Shown: in pieces, positions 1-5,672 of the stretch | How the letters are laid out: the number at the start of each line of letters is the position of its first letter | Numbering within the stretch: the first letter of the stretch is position 1 | Assembly: GCA_027083715.1 (NCBI GenBank) | Contig: JALWNR010000218.1 | Span: 1 to 5,672 of the forward strand | Direction: 5' to 3' | Source: Bacteroidales bacterium | GTDB lineage: Bacteria > Bacteroidota > Bacteroidia > Bacteroidales > NBLH01 | Length of the DNA: 5,672 nucleotides | Translations under genes and position numbers: made by a program | The notes under the pieces: generated by a model | What the model saw: the letters and a program-made list of their open reading frames with translations, nothing else | Database searches by the model: none | What the model was told of the DNA's origin: nothing

Positions 1-762
1 ATTATTGTGAAAGTTGCGGCAGGTGAGCAGTGGGACAGCTTTGTGCAGTGGGCGGTAAACAACGGATTGTCGGGAGTGGAGATTTTGTCTTTGATTCCCG
101 GATGCGTAGGTGCAGCACCTGTTCAGAATATAGGAGCCTATGGCGTTGAATTGAAAGATGTGTTGCATAAAGTGGAGGCCTTGGACATGGATAGCTGTGA
201 AATTAAGTTTTTTACCACGGCAGAATGTGAATTTAGCTATCGCAATAGTGTATTTAAAAATGAATTAAAAGGAAAATACATCATTACCCATGTTTACTTT
301 AAACTTTCTGAAAATCATAATTTTAAACTTGATTATGGTAACTTAAAATCTGAATTACAAAAATTTGACAAACTAAATTTACATAATATCCGCCAGGCAG
401 TTATTAATATTCGCCGTTCAAAATTACCCGAACCGGAAGAATTGCCCAATGCAGGGAGTTTTTTTAAAAATCCGGTAATTTCTGAACATGAATTTGCAGC
501 ATTACAATTGGAATTTCCGAAAATTGTGCATTATCCTGCCGGTATAGGAAAAGTAAAGCTGGCAGCCGGCTGGCTTATTGATTTTTGCAAACTGAAAGGA
601 TATCGCAGAGGTGATGCAGGAGTACACAAGAAACAGGCACTGGTACTGGTAAATTATGGTAATGCATCGGGGAAAGATATATTAAAGCTGGCTGAATATG
701 TTCGCAAAAAAGTATTTAATACTTTTGGTATTCATCTGGATTTTGAGGTAAATATTTTGTAA
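1..762 (+). CDS. murB: UDP-N-acetylenolpyruvoylglucosamine reductase MurB, 5'-truncated by the window edge
   Basis: MurB is a cytoplasmic FAD enzyme that uses NADPH to reduce UDP-GlcNAc-enolpyruvate to UDP-MurNAc, the second committed step of peptidoglycan precursor synthesis. The frame is open to base 1, and the GTG at base 7 is an internal Val codon. By comparison with E. coli MurB (342 residues), roughly 90 N-terminal residues of the FAD domain are missing. Counting the GTG as residue 1, I see the FAD-domain motif IPGCVGAAPVQNIGAYG (30-46), YRNS with the conserved Arg79, the type I loop tyrosine Tyr110 in LDYGNL, NAGSFFKNP with the catalytic Ser151 that protonates the intermediate, KLAAGWLID (184-192), and the C-terminal FEV with catalytic Glu247. 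These match E. coli Arg159, Tyr190, Ser229 and Glu325, so this is a type I enzyme with an apparently intact active site. It converges on the next gene, with 3 bp between stop codons and no room for a separate terminator. Confidence 0.96.
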   Translation: MIVKVAAGEQWDSFVQWAVNNGLSGVEILSLIPGCVGAAPVQNIGAYGVELKDVLHKVEALDMDSCEIKFFTTAECEFSYRNSVFKNELKGKYIITHVYFKLSENHNFKLDYGNLKSELQKFDKLNLHNIRQAVINIRRSKLPEPEELPNAGSFFKNPVISEHEFAALQLEFPKIVHYPAGIGKVKLAAGWLIDFCKLKGYRRGDAGVHKKQALVLVNYGNASGKDILKLAEYVRKKVFNTFGIHLDFEVNIL

Positions 763-765
763 AAC

Positions 766-1431
766 TTACTTGCTTTTCGTATAAATTACCTGATAATCTT
801 TGTTGAATTTGATAAATGTTCCGCTTTTAAAGTTCCGGCTTTTACCGTCTGTGCATTCCAGATGATGCTTTTGCGCCAATATGCCTTCAATAACATTTCC
901 TTTTTCATCAAACAGAATATAAGTTCCTTCTTTAAATAAAATTTGATTAGCACCGCTGTTAAGAAACGTGTTACGCAATAAATATCCGGATATAACCTTT
1001 CCCCCACTGTTAAACTCAACAGGTTTTCCTTCTTTAAAATTAACAAAACCTTCCGTGGTACGCAGATTCATATTCTCTGCCAATACTCCCATAATTACAT
1101 TACCTTGATTGTCAAAGCGTATTTCAGAGCCGGCTTTAAATTTTACTAAGTGCTGTTTTGACCATAAATATCTTTGATTATGCAAAAAACCATATATTAC
1201 TTTTTGATGGTTGTTTAATTCTACGAATGAATTTCCGGTAAAATCTATTTTAGCATTTGCAGTCCAAAGTATAGAATCCTTTGACAGATAAATATAATTT
1301 TGTGCAGAAACTTGATTTGAAAACAAAAATAACAGAAGGTTTAAATTCATAAAATATAAAGACTTCTTGATGTAAAAATCAATTAAATTTGAAAAAAAAT
1401 TCGTATATTTAAACGCATTTGGCATAAGCAT
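766..1431 (-). CDS. Putative secreted protein with five 34-residue tandem repeats, function unknown
   Basis: I do not recognise a named family. The 221-residue product has a basic Lys-Lys at 22-23, a hydrophobic stretch at about 24-38, and a likely signal peptidase I site VSA|Q at 43/44, so export to the periplasm or beyond is inferred. The first Met gives an unusually long n-region of about 23 residues. Met28 would leave the signal without its positive charges, so the upstream start (Met1 or Met3) is preferred but unsure. The mature part is a tandem repeat: the Phe of FKxG or its equivalent falls at 64, 98, 132, 166 and 201, and the VIxGxL element at 78, 112, 146 and 180, with a degenerate VIY at 215. 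The consensus is roughly FKxGtxIxFdxxGnVIxGxLaxnxxL. The pattern of Phe, Gly and alternating hydrophobics suggests short beta hairpins, MORN-like or solenoid-like. No cysteine cluster or catalytic motif is visible. It converges on murB and diverges from the HMG-CoA reductase gene. Confidence 0.8.
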   Translation of the reverse strand: MLMPNAFKYTNFFSNLIDFYIKKSLYFMNLNLLLFLFSNQVSAQNYIYLSKDSILWTANAKIDFTGNSFVELNNHQKVIYGFLHNQRYLWSKQHLVKFKAGSEIRFDNQGNVIMGVLAENMNLRTTEGFVNFKEGKPVEFNSGGKVISGYLLRNTFLNSGANQILFKEGTYILFDEKGNVIEGILAQKHHLECTDGKSRNFKSGTFIKFNKDYQVIYTKSK

Positions 1432-1502
1432 TTCGTATATTAATTTATCAAAACAATAATAATCAGGTAATTAACTAATCATCTGGTTTTAACAGACATT
1501 TA

Positions 1503-1514
1503 TGTTATATAACA
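1503..1514. promoter_or_regulatory. Perfect 12-bp palindrome between divergent genes, possible operator
   Basis: TGTTATATAACA is perfectly self-complementary and lies 28 bp before the HMG-CoA reductase ATG. It would also fall early in the leader of the divergent transcript. Its position and symmetry fit a binding site for a dimeric regulator, but no regulator gene is nearby. A 12-bp palindrome of mostly A and T can arise by chance. Confidence 0.2.
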
Positions 1515-1528
1515 CATTACTAACCTTT

Positions 1529-1560
1529 CAAATATAAAACTAATGAAACTAATACCCAAA
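1529..1560 (-). promoter_or_regulatory. Candidate Bacteroidota-type promoter for the repeat protein gene
   Basis: Read on the minus strand, TTTG (1560-1557) is followed after exactly 20 bp by TATATTTG (1536-1529). This fits the known Bacteroidota primary-sigma consensus TTTG ... TAnnTTTG at about -33 and -7. Transcription would start a few bases further on, leaving a leader of roughly 90 nt before the ATG at 1431. The -33 element lies inside the first codons of the divergent HMG-CoA reductase gene. No comparable pair is visible on the plus strand for that gene. The call rests on a motif match in AT-rich DNA and could be chance. Confidence 0.45.
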
Positions 1561-3093
1561 TTATTACTTAAACAACTTTATACCCGAAACAGCTTAGAAA
1601 ATACACCTGAAGGCGTTCGTTTTTCAGTAAAAAACCGTTTAAAAGACGGAAAACTAACAGGTATAGAGTTTATAAAAGTAAATAATGTTCGAGTAGAAAC
1701 AAAAGATATTTTTATTGATTTAGGCAATAATTTACTACTCTCTGCATCAGAAGTAACACTTAATAACCCCTTAGATTTTCCATTGAAAAAGTCAATTACG
1801 CTTTTGGTAAAAATTCCAAAATTGGATGTAGGAAAACACAAGTTGAAGTTTATTTTTCAGACCATACCTTTCGGCAAGCTTGAGTTTCATGTTGAGGATG
1901 CAATCTCTGATATTGTTGAATATCAGTTTAAAATCCCAAGAGACAAGAATGATAACTATTCAGAAAAAGCAATAGACGATCGTCATGCTTTTGTTACAAA
2001 ATATACAGGTGCCAGCTTGCCACATATTCGTAAATACTCTTTTGATCCGCATACTACTGACGGTAATTGTGAAAATTTTATCGGTGTTGCACAAATCCCT
2101 CTGGGCATTGCCGGACCTTTGAAAATTGATGGTGAACACGCTGCTGGCGAATTTTTAATTCCTATGGCTACTACCGAAGGTACTTTGGTTGCTTCCTACA
2201 ATCGCGGAATAAAATTGCTGAATGCATGTGGCGGAGTGAAATGTACGGTAATTGGCGATTCTATGCAGCGGGCACCTGTTTTTGTTTTTGAAGATGCACG
2301 GGCAGCCCGTGATTTTGTTAAATGGGTAGGCGAAAATGAACGTGAGATTGCCGAACAGGCAGAAGCAACTTCCAGTGTGGCAAAATTACAATACATTGAT
2401 TCAATACTTGCAAATAAATTTGCATACTTACGCTTTAATTACTATACAGGTGATGCTGCAGGGCAAAATATGGTAGGACGTGCAACTTTTGTTGCATGTA
2501 GCTGGATTCTGGAAAAATACAAAAATTTTGAAGTAAAGCATTTCTATCTTGAATCTAATCTGGCAACCGATAAAAAAGCATCGCAAATTAATGTAATGCG
2601 TACACGTGGTAAAAGGGTTGTTGCCGAAGCAATCATAAAAAAAGACATCTTGTTGCAGCAAATGCGTGTTGATCCTAAAAGTTTGGCTTATCATGGCTTG
2701 ATTTCCAATGTAGGAACAATATTATCCGGCGCAAATAATAACGGTGCGCACTCTGCCAATGCCATTACGGCAATTTTTATTGCTACCGGACAGGATGTTG
2801 CCAATGTTTCTGAGTCCTCAGCTGCCGTTTTATATACTGAACTGACCGAAGAGGAAGATTTGTATATTTCTATTACCATCCCGTCGTTAATTGTTGCAAC
2901 TTATGGTGGAGGGACACATCTTGCCACTCAAAAAGAAGCCTTGGAAATTATGGGATGTGTAGGTAAAGGAAAAGTGAATAAACTGGCTGAAATTATAGCC
3001 GGAGTAGTACTTGCCGGTGAACTTTCTTTAGGTTCGGCTATTTCTGCATCCGATTGGGTTTCGAGCCATGAGGAATATGGAAGAAACAGGTAA
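1543..3093 (+). CDS. hmgA: Class I hydroxymethylglutaryl-CoA reductase (NADPH) with a soluble N-terminal extension
   Basis: The product (516 residues) should reduce HMG-CoA to mevalonate with two NADPH, the committed step of the mevalonate route to isoprenoids. The catalytic domain covers about 130-516: a linker with DDRH (145-148), ENFIGVAQIPLGIAGPL (177-193), PMATTEG with catalytic Glu212, Arg243 in QRAP (human Arg590), the cofactor motif GDAAGQNM (303-310), TDKK with catalytic Lys344, GQD with catalytic Asp418, and SHE with catalytic His509. TTEG rather than the class II VEEP element places it in class I. Residues 1-125 have no membrane helix. They read as alternating beta strands ending in FGKLEFHVEDA, replacing the sterol-sensing membrane region of animal enzymes. 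The sequence departs from usual class I at several positions (DAAGQNM for DAMGMNM, Glu337 for human Ser684). The ATG is preceded by an A-rich leader without a Shine-Dalgarno, as is usual in Bacteroidota. No other mevalonate gene lies in the window, so the pathway is inferred. The symbol is the general one for class I enzymes. Confidence 0.93.
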   Translation: MKLIPKLLLKQLYTRNSLENTPEGVRFSVKNRLKDGKLTGIEFIKVNNVRVETKDIFIDLGNNLLLSASEVTLNNPLDFPLKKSITLLVKIPKLDVGKHKLKFIFQTIPFGKLEFHVEDAISDIVEYQFKIPRDKNDNYSEKAIDDRHAFVTKYTGASLPHIRKYSFDPHTTDGNCENFIGVAQIPLGIAGPLKIDGEHAAGEFLIPMATTEGTLVASYNRGIKLLNACGGVKCTVIGDSMQRAPVFVFEDARAARDFVKWVGENEREIAEQAEATSSVAKLQYIDSILANKFAYLRFNYYTGDAAGQNMVGRATFVACSWILEKYKNFEVKHFYLESNLATDKKASQINVMRTRGKRVVAEAIIKKDILLQQMRVDPKSLAYHGLISNVGTILSGANNNGAHSANAITAIFIATGQDVANVSESSAAVLYTELTEEEDLYISITIPSLIVATYGGGTHLATQKEALEIMGCVGKGKVNKLAEIIAGVVLAGELSLGSAISASDWVSSHEEYGRNR

Positions 3094-3102
3094 ATCAATG
3101 AA

Positions 3103-3162
3103 AATTAGATAATTGTTTATAGAGACATGCCGTGGCTTGTCTCTACAAACAATTATCTAATT
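3103..3162. repeat. 60-bp nested hairpin directly after the HMG-CoA reductase gene, possible terminator
   Basis: The outer arms AATTAGATAATTGTTT (3103-3118) and AAACAATTATCTAATT (3147-3162) are perfect 16-bp complements. After one A/C mismatch, a second 8-bp stem follows, TAGAGACA (3120-3127) with TGTCTCTA (3138-3145), closing on a 10-nt loop with GCC and GGC. It starts 9 nt after the stop codon, so it would form in the 3' end of the mRNA and may stop transcription or protect the transcript. No U-tract follows, so a classical intrinsic terminator is not shown. The GAGACA...TGTCTC core resembles dispersed palindromes I recall from Bacteroidota genomes, which suggests a repeat family. Confidence 0.7.
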
Positions 3163-3373
3163 ACAACACCCAATTATTCAGGCAAATATTTCAATTTAAA
3201 CCTTAAATCCGCAAGTATCTTTTACTGTAAAAATTTATGTTTGCTGTTTAATATCCCGTTCTGCCTGTTAAAATAATAGAAGAAGTCTATCCAGCATCAA
3301 ATACCTGTTGTTCTTTGAATATCAACAACTAAGATGTATAAACACACTAAATGTAACAGTCTGCCAGCAGTGG

Positions 3374-3424
3374 ACGATAGCGGTAGAAAAATATTCCTAA
3401 AAACTATCGTACTCCATACGGAGT
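3374..3424. repeat. Two adjoining small hairpins
   Basis: ACGATAG (3374-3380) pairs with CTATCGT (3404-3410) across a 23-nt loop. It abuts directly on ACTCC (3411-3415) / GGAGT (3420-3424) with loop ATAC. The direct succession of two stems suggests a structured repeat unit rather than coding DNA. The GATAGCGGT string at 3377-3385 recurs at 3695-3703 inside the large inverted repeat. No function is assigned. Confidence 0.4.
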
Positions 3425-3461
3425 GTAATAATTAATATTTCGACTGTTTCTATTGATATTC

Positions 3462-3476
3462 AGCCTCTACAGGGCT
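3462..3476. repeat. Short REP-like palindrome
   Basis: AGCCT (3462-3466) pairs with GGGCT (3472-3476) with one G/T wobble and a CTACA loop. The form resembles the small AGCCCTACAGGGCT-type palindromes I recall as dispersed in Bacteroidota genomes. Five base pairs alone are weak evidence, and its place among other palindromes is the main reason to list it. Confidence 0.3.
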
Positions 3477-3508
3477 AATATCTAATATTTTATCACATTC
3501 AACATCTT

Positions 3509-3539
3509 ATACAAAATATTGTTTATCAATATTTTGTAT
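3509..3539. repeat. Perfect 13-bp stem-loop
   Basis: ATACAAAATATTG (3509-3521) and CAATATTTTGTAT (3527-3539) are exact complements around a TTTAT loop. It is AT-rich and lacks a following T-run on either strand, so it is not a typical intrinsic terminator. It ends 9 bp before the large inverted repeat and could belong to the same element or serve as a 3' end for receptor transcripts reading leftward. Confidence 0.6.
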
Positions 3540-3548
3540 GGTTTTCTA

Positions 3549-3710
3549 ATACTAAACCGCTGTCGAGATGGTGATTTAGAAAATGAATTATTTTAGTTTT
3601 GTTTGTTTTCAAAAAAATCTTGCATAGCCATAGCTACGGAATATTTTTTTGAAAGCAAACAGAGGTAAAAGAAACTTTTTATATTCAGTATCTTGATAGC
3701 GGTTTAGTAT
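3549..3710. repeat. 162-bp near-perfect inverted repeat (foldback or MITE-like element)
   Basis: The outer arms 3549-3569 and 3690-3710 match in 18 of 21 positions (both begin ATACTAAACCGCT when read inward). The inner arms 3601-3621 and 3640-3660 match in 19 of 21 (GTTTGTTTTC versus GTTTGCTTTC, then A7). Between them 31 bp on the left faces 29 bp on the right with partial similarity. The centre (3625-3636) is itself a TAGC-CATA-GCTA hairpin, so almost the whole segment folds back on itself. Weaker similarity runs outwards to about 3541 and 3720. It ends 12 bp from the receptor stop codon. A non-autonomous mobile element or a long 3' hairpin are both possible. No clear target-site duplication or transposase is seen. 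Confidence 0.75.
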
Positions 3711-3722
3711 AAGAGAAACTAT

Positions 3723-5672
3723 TTAAAAATTCAGGACAATTCCACCCATAAAATTAATTCCTGCCTGCGGAAAATAACCGTCCATATTGTAATATTCGCC
3801 ACCATAATTATAACGGTAAACCCATGCGTTGGTTTCATATTCCTCATTAAACACATTGTTTACGGCAAATTTAAGCTCAATGGTTTTAATGGTTTTGGTT
3901 TTAATGCTGTAATTCAGTAACAGGTTACTTACTGTATAGGCATCCAGCATACGGTCTTCGCTTGATGTATTGTCTATGTACTGGCTACTTACAAACTTTG
4001 TTTGTAAAGCAATTTCAATAGCTTTAAACGGACGAACACTTAAATTACTTCCCATGATAATATCCGGCGAAAATGAAATATCGGTTTCGCCCAGATTATT
4101 TTCAAGCTGGCTGCCCCAATTGTCCCAATCATCAACATATTCCGTGAAATTTCTGATTTTATTTTTGCTAAATGTAGCGTTTACCTGCCAGTCAATAATC
4201 TCATAAAAGCGAAATGCTCCGGAAAGCTCTATACCTGCACGATAACTTTCAGGAATATTAGTCATTATAGCACTGCCCACATTATTTATTTTTCCGGTAT
4301 TTACCAATTGGTTGGTATATTCCATGTAATACAGGTTGATGTTGATGTGCGCATTATTCATGTTTAAATCATAACCCAGTTCATAGTCGGTTAAACTTTC
4401 TTCTTTGGGCATTTCGTCGCGTATTGCATCTTTAAAATCTGTTCGCGAAGGCTCTCTGTGTGCTATACCTACTGAAAAGTATGCGTTTTGCTCGTCATCA
4501 ATTTGGTAGCTTAAACCGGCTTTAGGATTGAAAAAATCAAAAGTGTGTGTTTGCGATATGTCTGTTAAATCATCATCTTCTCCTTTTATTTCGTAATTAA
4601 TCGTGCGGTATTGTAAATCAACATAGGTATTTAATTTTTCAAAAAGTGTATAAGAAAATTTACCGTAGATGTTAAAATCCTGCTTATCGCCTGTGTTGTA
4701 ATACCATTGATGACGAATTTCCGAATCGCTTGCATAACGTGCCCAAATCACATTTCCGTAATGTTTGCCAAAATAGTCGGTATATGCTCCGCCCAAAGTG
4801 GCATTAAAATTAGATTTCTGATAATTAAGGGAGAAAACCGCTGCATAAAAATCATTATTCAACCATTTGCGACGGATTAAGTCGGTACTTGTAAGGGTAT
4901 CGTTACCAATAATTACCGGAGCAATGCCGTAATCTTCCAGATCTTCATCTTTTTTATATTGTTCGTAGTAGCCCTCGCCATGAGTATAGTTCAAAGCAAT
5001 ATTTAAACTCAAATCCTGAATTAATTCACGCGAAAACAAAAGTTGATAATGGTCTTGTTCGTAATTATCAATTTCATTGTTGTAGGTGTAATAGTTGTAG
5101 GTGCGTGAATCAGAGTTTAGCATGTGCTGATACTGTTCTTCGGTATAAAGGTAATGGTCTCTGTATCGTTGCATTCCTGCCAAATCATCCTCCAGTCTTA
5201 CTTTGGGCACCCCCCACCATGCCTGATAGGTTTTTTCTTTACCCGAAATGATGTTAAATTTAAGCAGTGTTTTTTTATCGGTATATCCGCCGCTTACATA
5301 AAACGATTTTAAATCAGCAGAAGCCCTGTCGATATAACCATCTGAATAAATGCGTGAAAGACGCAAATCAAAAGAAAAATGATTATTAATTAAACCGGAA
5401 CCCACCGAAATTTGCTCTTTATATGAGTTAAACGAACCGTAGGATGCTGCCAGATTGGCATAAGGCACTTTGTTTAGTCCAGTAGTTTTGATGTTGATGT
5501 TAGCTCCAAATGCAGCAGGTCCGTTGGTTGATGTGCCAACACCACGTTGAATTTCAATATCATCCACCGATGAAACCAAATCGGGCATATTTACCCACCA
5601 AACACCATGTGATTCGGCATCGTTAAGGGGAATACCGTTGGTGGTAACGTTGATACGGGTAATATCCGTTCC
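3723..5672 (-). CDS. TonB-dependent outer-membrane receptor, N-terminus beyond the window
   Basis: This is an outer-membrane barrel that imports a scarce ligand (iron chelate, haem, cobalamin or similar) using TonB-ExbBD energy. The frame stays open to base 5672, giving 649 visible residues. The ATG at 5588 is residue 29 of this partial protein and lies inside the plug domain, so it is not the start. The plug is represented by NGIPLNDAESHGVWWVNMPD (12-31), IEIQRGVGTSTNG (39-51) and AFGANINIKT (54-63). From about residue 70 onwards are alternating amphipathic strands with Tyr- and Asn-rich loops typical of a 22-strand barrel. The terminal part has NVFNEEYETN and PQAGINF, and ends in Phe (IVLNF), the usual C-terminal signal for BAM-dependent insertion. 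The plug sequence resembles FecA-like receptors, but the substrate cannot be assigned. No SusD-like partner lies downstream, so a glycan-uptake SusC role is not supported. The signal peptide, TonB box and any N-terminal extension are outside the window. Confidence 0.95.
   Translation of the reverse strand, partial: GTDITRINVTTNGIPLNDAESHGVWWVNMPDLVSSVDDIEIQRGVGTSTNGPAAFGANINIKTTGLNKVPYANLAASYGSFNSYKEQISVGSGLINNHFSFDLRLSRIYSDGYIDRASADLKSFYVSGGYTDKKTLLKFNIISGKEKTYQAWWGVPKVRLEDDLAGMQRYRDHYLYTEEQYQHMLNSDSRTYNYYTYNNEIDNYEQDHYQLLFSRELIQDLSLNIALNYTHGEGYYEQYKKDEDLEDYGIAPVIIGNDTLTSTDLIRRKWLNNDFYAAVFSLNYQKSNFNATLGGAYTDYFGKHYGNVIWARYASDSEIRHQWYYNTGDKQDFNIYGKFSYTLFEKLNTYVDLQYRTINYEIKGEDDDLTDISQTHTFDFFNPKAGLSYQIDDEQNAYFSVGIAHREPSRTDFKDAIRDEMPKEESLTDYELGYDLNMNNAHININLYYMEYTNQLVNTGKINNVGSAIMTNIPESYRAGIELSGAFRFYEIIDWQVNATFSKNKIRNFTEYVDDWDNWGSQLENNLGETDISFSPDIIMGSNLSVRPFKAIEIALQTKFVSSQYIDNTSSEDRMLDAYTVSNLLLNYSIKTKTIKTIELKFAVNNVFNEEYETNAWVYRYNYGGEYYNMDGYFPQAGINFMGGIVLNF

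Larger units (their letters stand above)
3094..3722. other. Long non-coding intergenic region rich in palindromes
   Basis: This stretch of 629 bp lies between the ends of two convergent genes (HMG-CoA reductase and the TonB-dependent receptor) and carries no convincing reading frame on either strand. Its contents, left to right, are a 60-bp hairpin, about 200 bp with no clear structure (3163-3360, apart from a weak GTTGTT/AACAAC hairpin at 3307-3329), small palindromes, a 13-bp stem-loop, and a 162-bp inverted repeat. I read it as an accumulation site for repeat elements that is tolerated because it lies downstream of both genes. I see no transposase remnant. Confidence 0.7.

Noticed and set aside
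7..9. GTG as the murB start codon
   Set aside because: The frame is open to base 1, and homology to MurB requires about 90 more N-terminal residues, including the first part of the FAD domain.
786..1046. 86-codon minus-strand frame inside the repeat-protein gene
   Set aside because: It overlaps the 221-residue gene in another frame. The regular 34-residue repeats and signal peptide exist only in the longer frame.
1384..1391. TAAATTTG as a plus-strand -7 element for HMG-CoA reductase
   Set aside because: It matches TAnnTTTG, but the nearest upstream TTG is only 14 bp away and it lies about 150 bp before the ATG inside another gene, so chance is likely in this AT-rich DNA.
1578..2879. Several 62-88-codon minus-strand frames opposite HMG-CoA reductase
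   Set aside because: They are antisense shadows of a strongly supported coding sequence and show no independent features.
3334..3435. 33-codon open frame starting with ATG in the intergenic region
   Set aside because: It runs straight through two hairpins, has no recognisable product or hydrophobic pattern, and is of a length expected by chance.
3361..3540. CRISPR array
   Set aside because: The palindromes differ in sequence and spacing. There are no direct repeats of constant length with spacers and no cas genes.
5124..5588. ATG at 5588 as the start of the receptor, and a 62-codon plus-strand frame at 5124-5312
   Set aside because: The receptor frame continues upstream through recognisable plug-domain sequence to the window edge, so the ATG is internal. 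The plus-strand frame is a shadow of the receptor gene without family features.

Overview
This 5.7-kb window is AT-rich and reads as chromosome from a member of the Bacteroidota. Four things point that way: an outer-membrane TonB-dependent receptor of the type common in that phylum, A-rich leaders without Shine-Dalgarno sequences, a good match to the Bacteroidota promoter (TTTG, 20 bp, TAnnTTTG), and intergenic DNA full of short palindromes. The genus cannot be told from the sequence.

Layout. At 1-762 (+) is the 3' three-quarters of murB, a peptidoglycan precursor enzyme, cut by the left edge. Only 3 bp away, convergent, is a 221-residue secreted protein at 766-1431 (-), built of five roughly 34-residue repeats and of unknown function. 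A 111-bp divergent intergenic region (1432-1542) separates it from a complete class I HMG-CoA reductase gene at 1543-3093 (+). The enzyme's catalytic domain is preceded by about 125 residues of soluble, probably beta-rich sequence in place of a membrane anchor. A 629-bp non-coding stretch (3094-3722) follows. It holds a 60-bp hairpin just after the reductase stop codon, a group of small palindromes, a perfect 13-bp stem-loop, and a 162-bp near-perfect inverted repeat. The rest (3723-5672, -) is a TonB-dependent receptor whose N-terminus lies beyond the right edge.

The genes do not form one operon. Strands run +, -, +, -, so each gene is probably transcribed separately. Cell-wall synthesis (murB), isoprenoid precursor synthesis (HMG-CoA reductase) and outer-membrane uptake (receptor) are functionally unrelated neighbours. 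The most interesting points are the domain structure and active-site substitutions of the reductase, the repeat protein, and the large foldback element abutting the receptor gene. I see no defence system, CRISPR array, transposase, RNA gene or other clearly new multi-gene system here.
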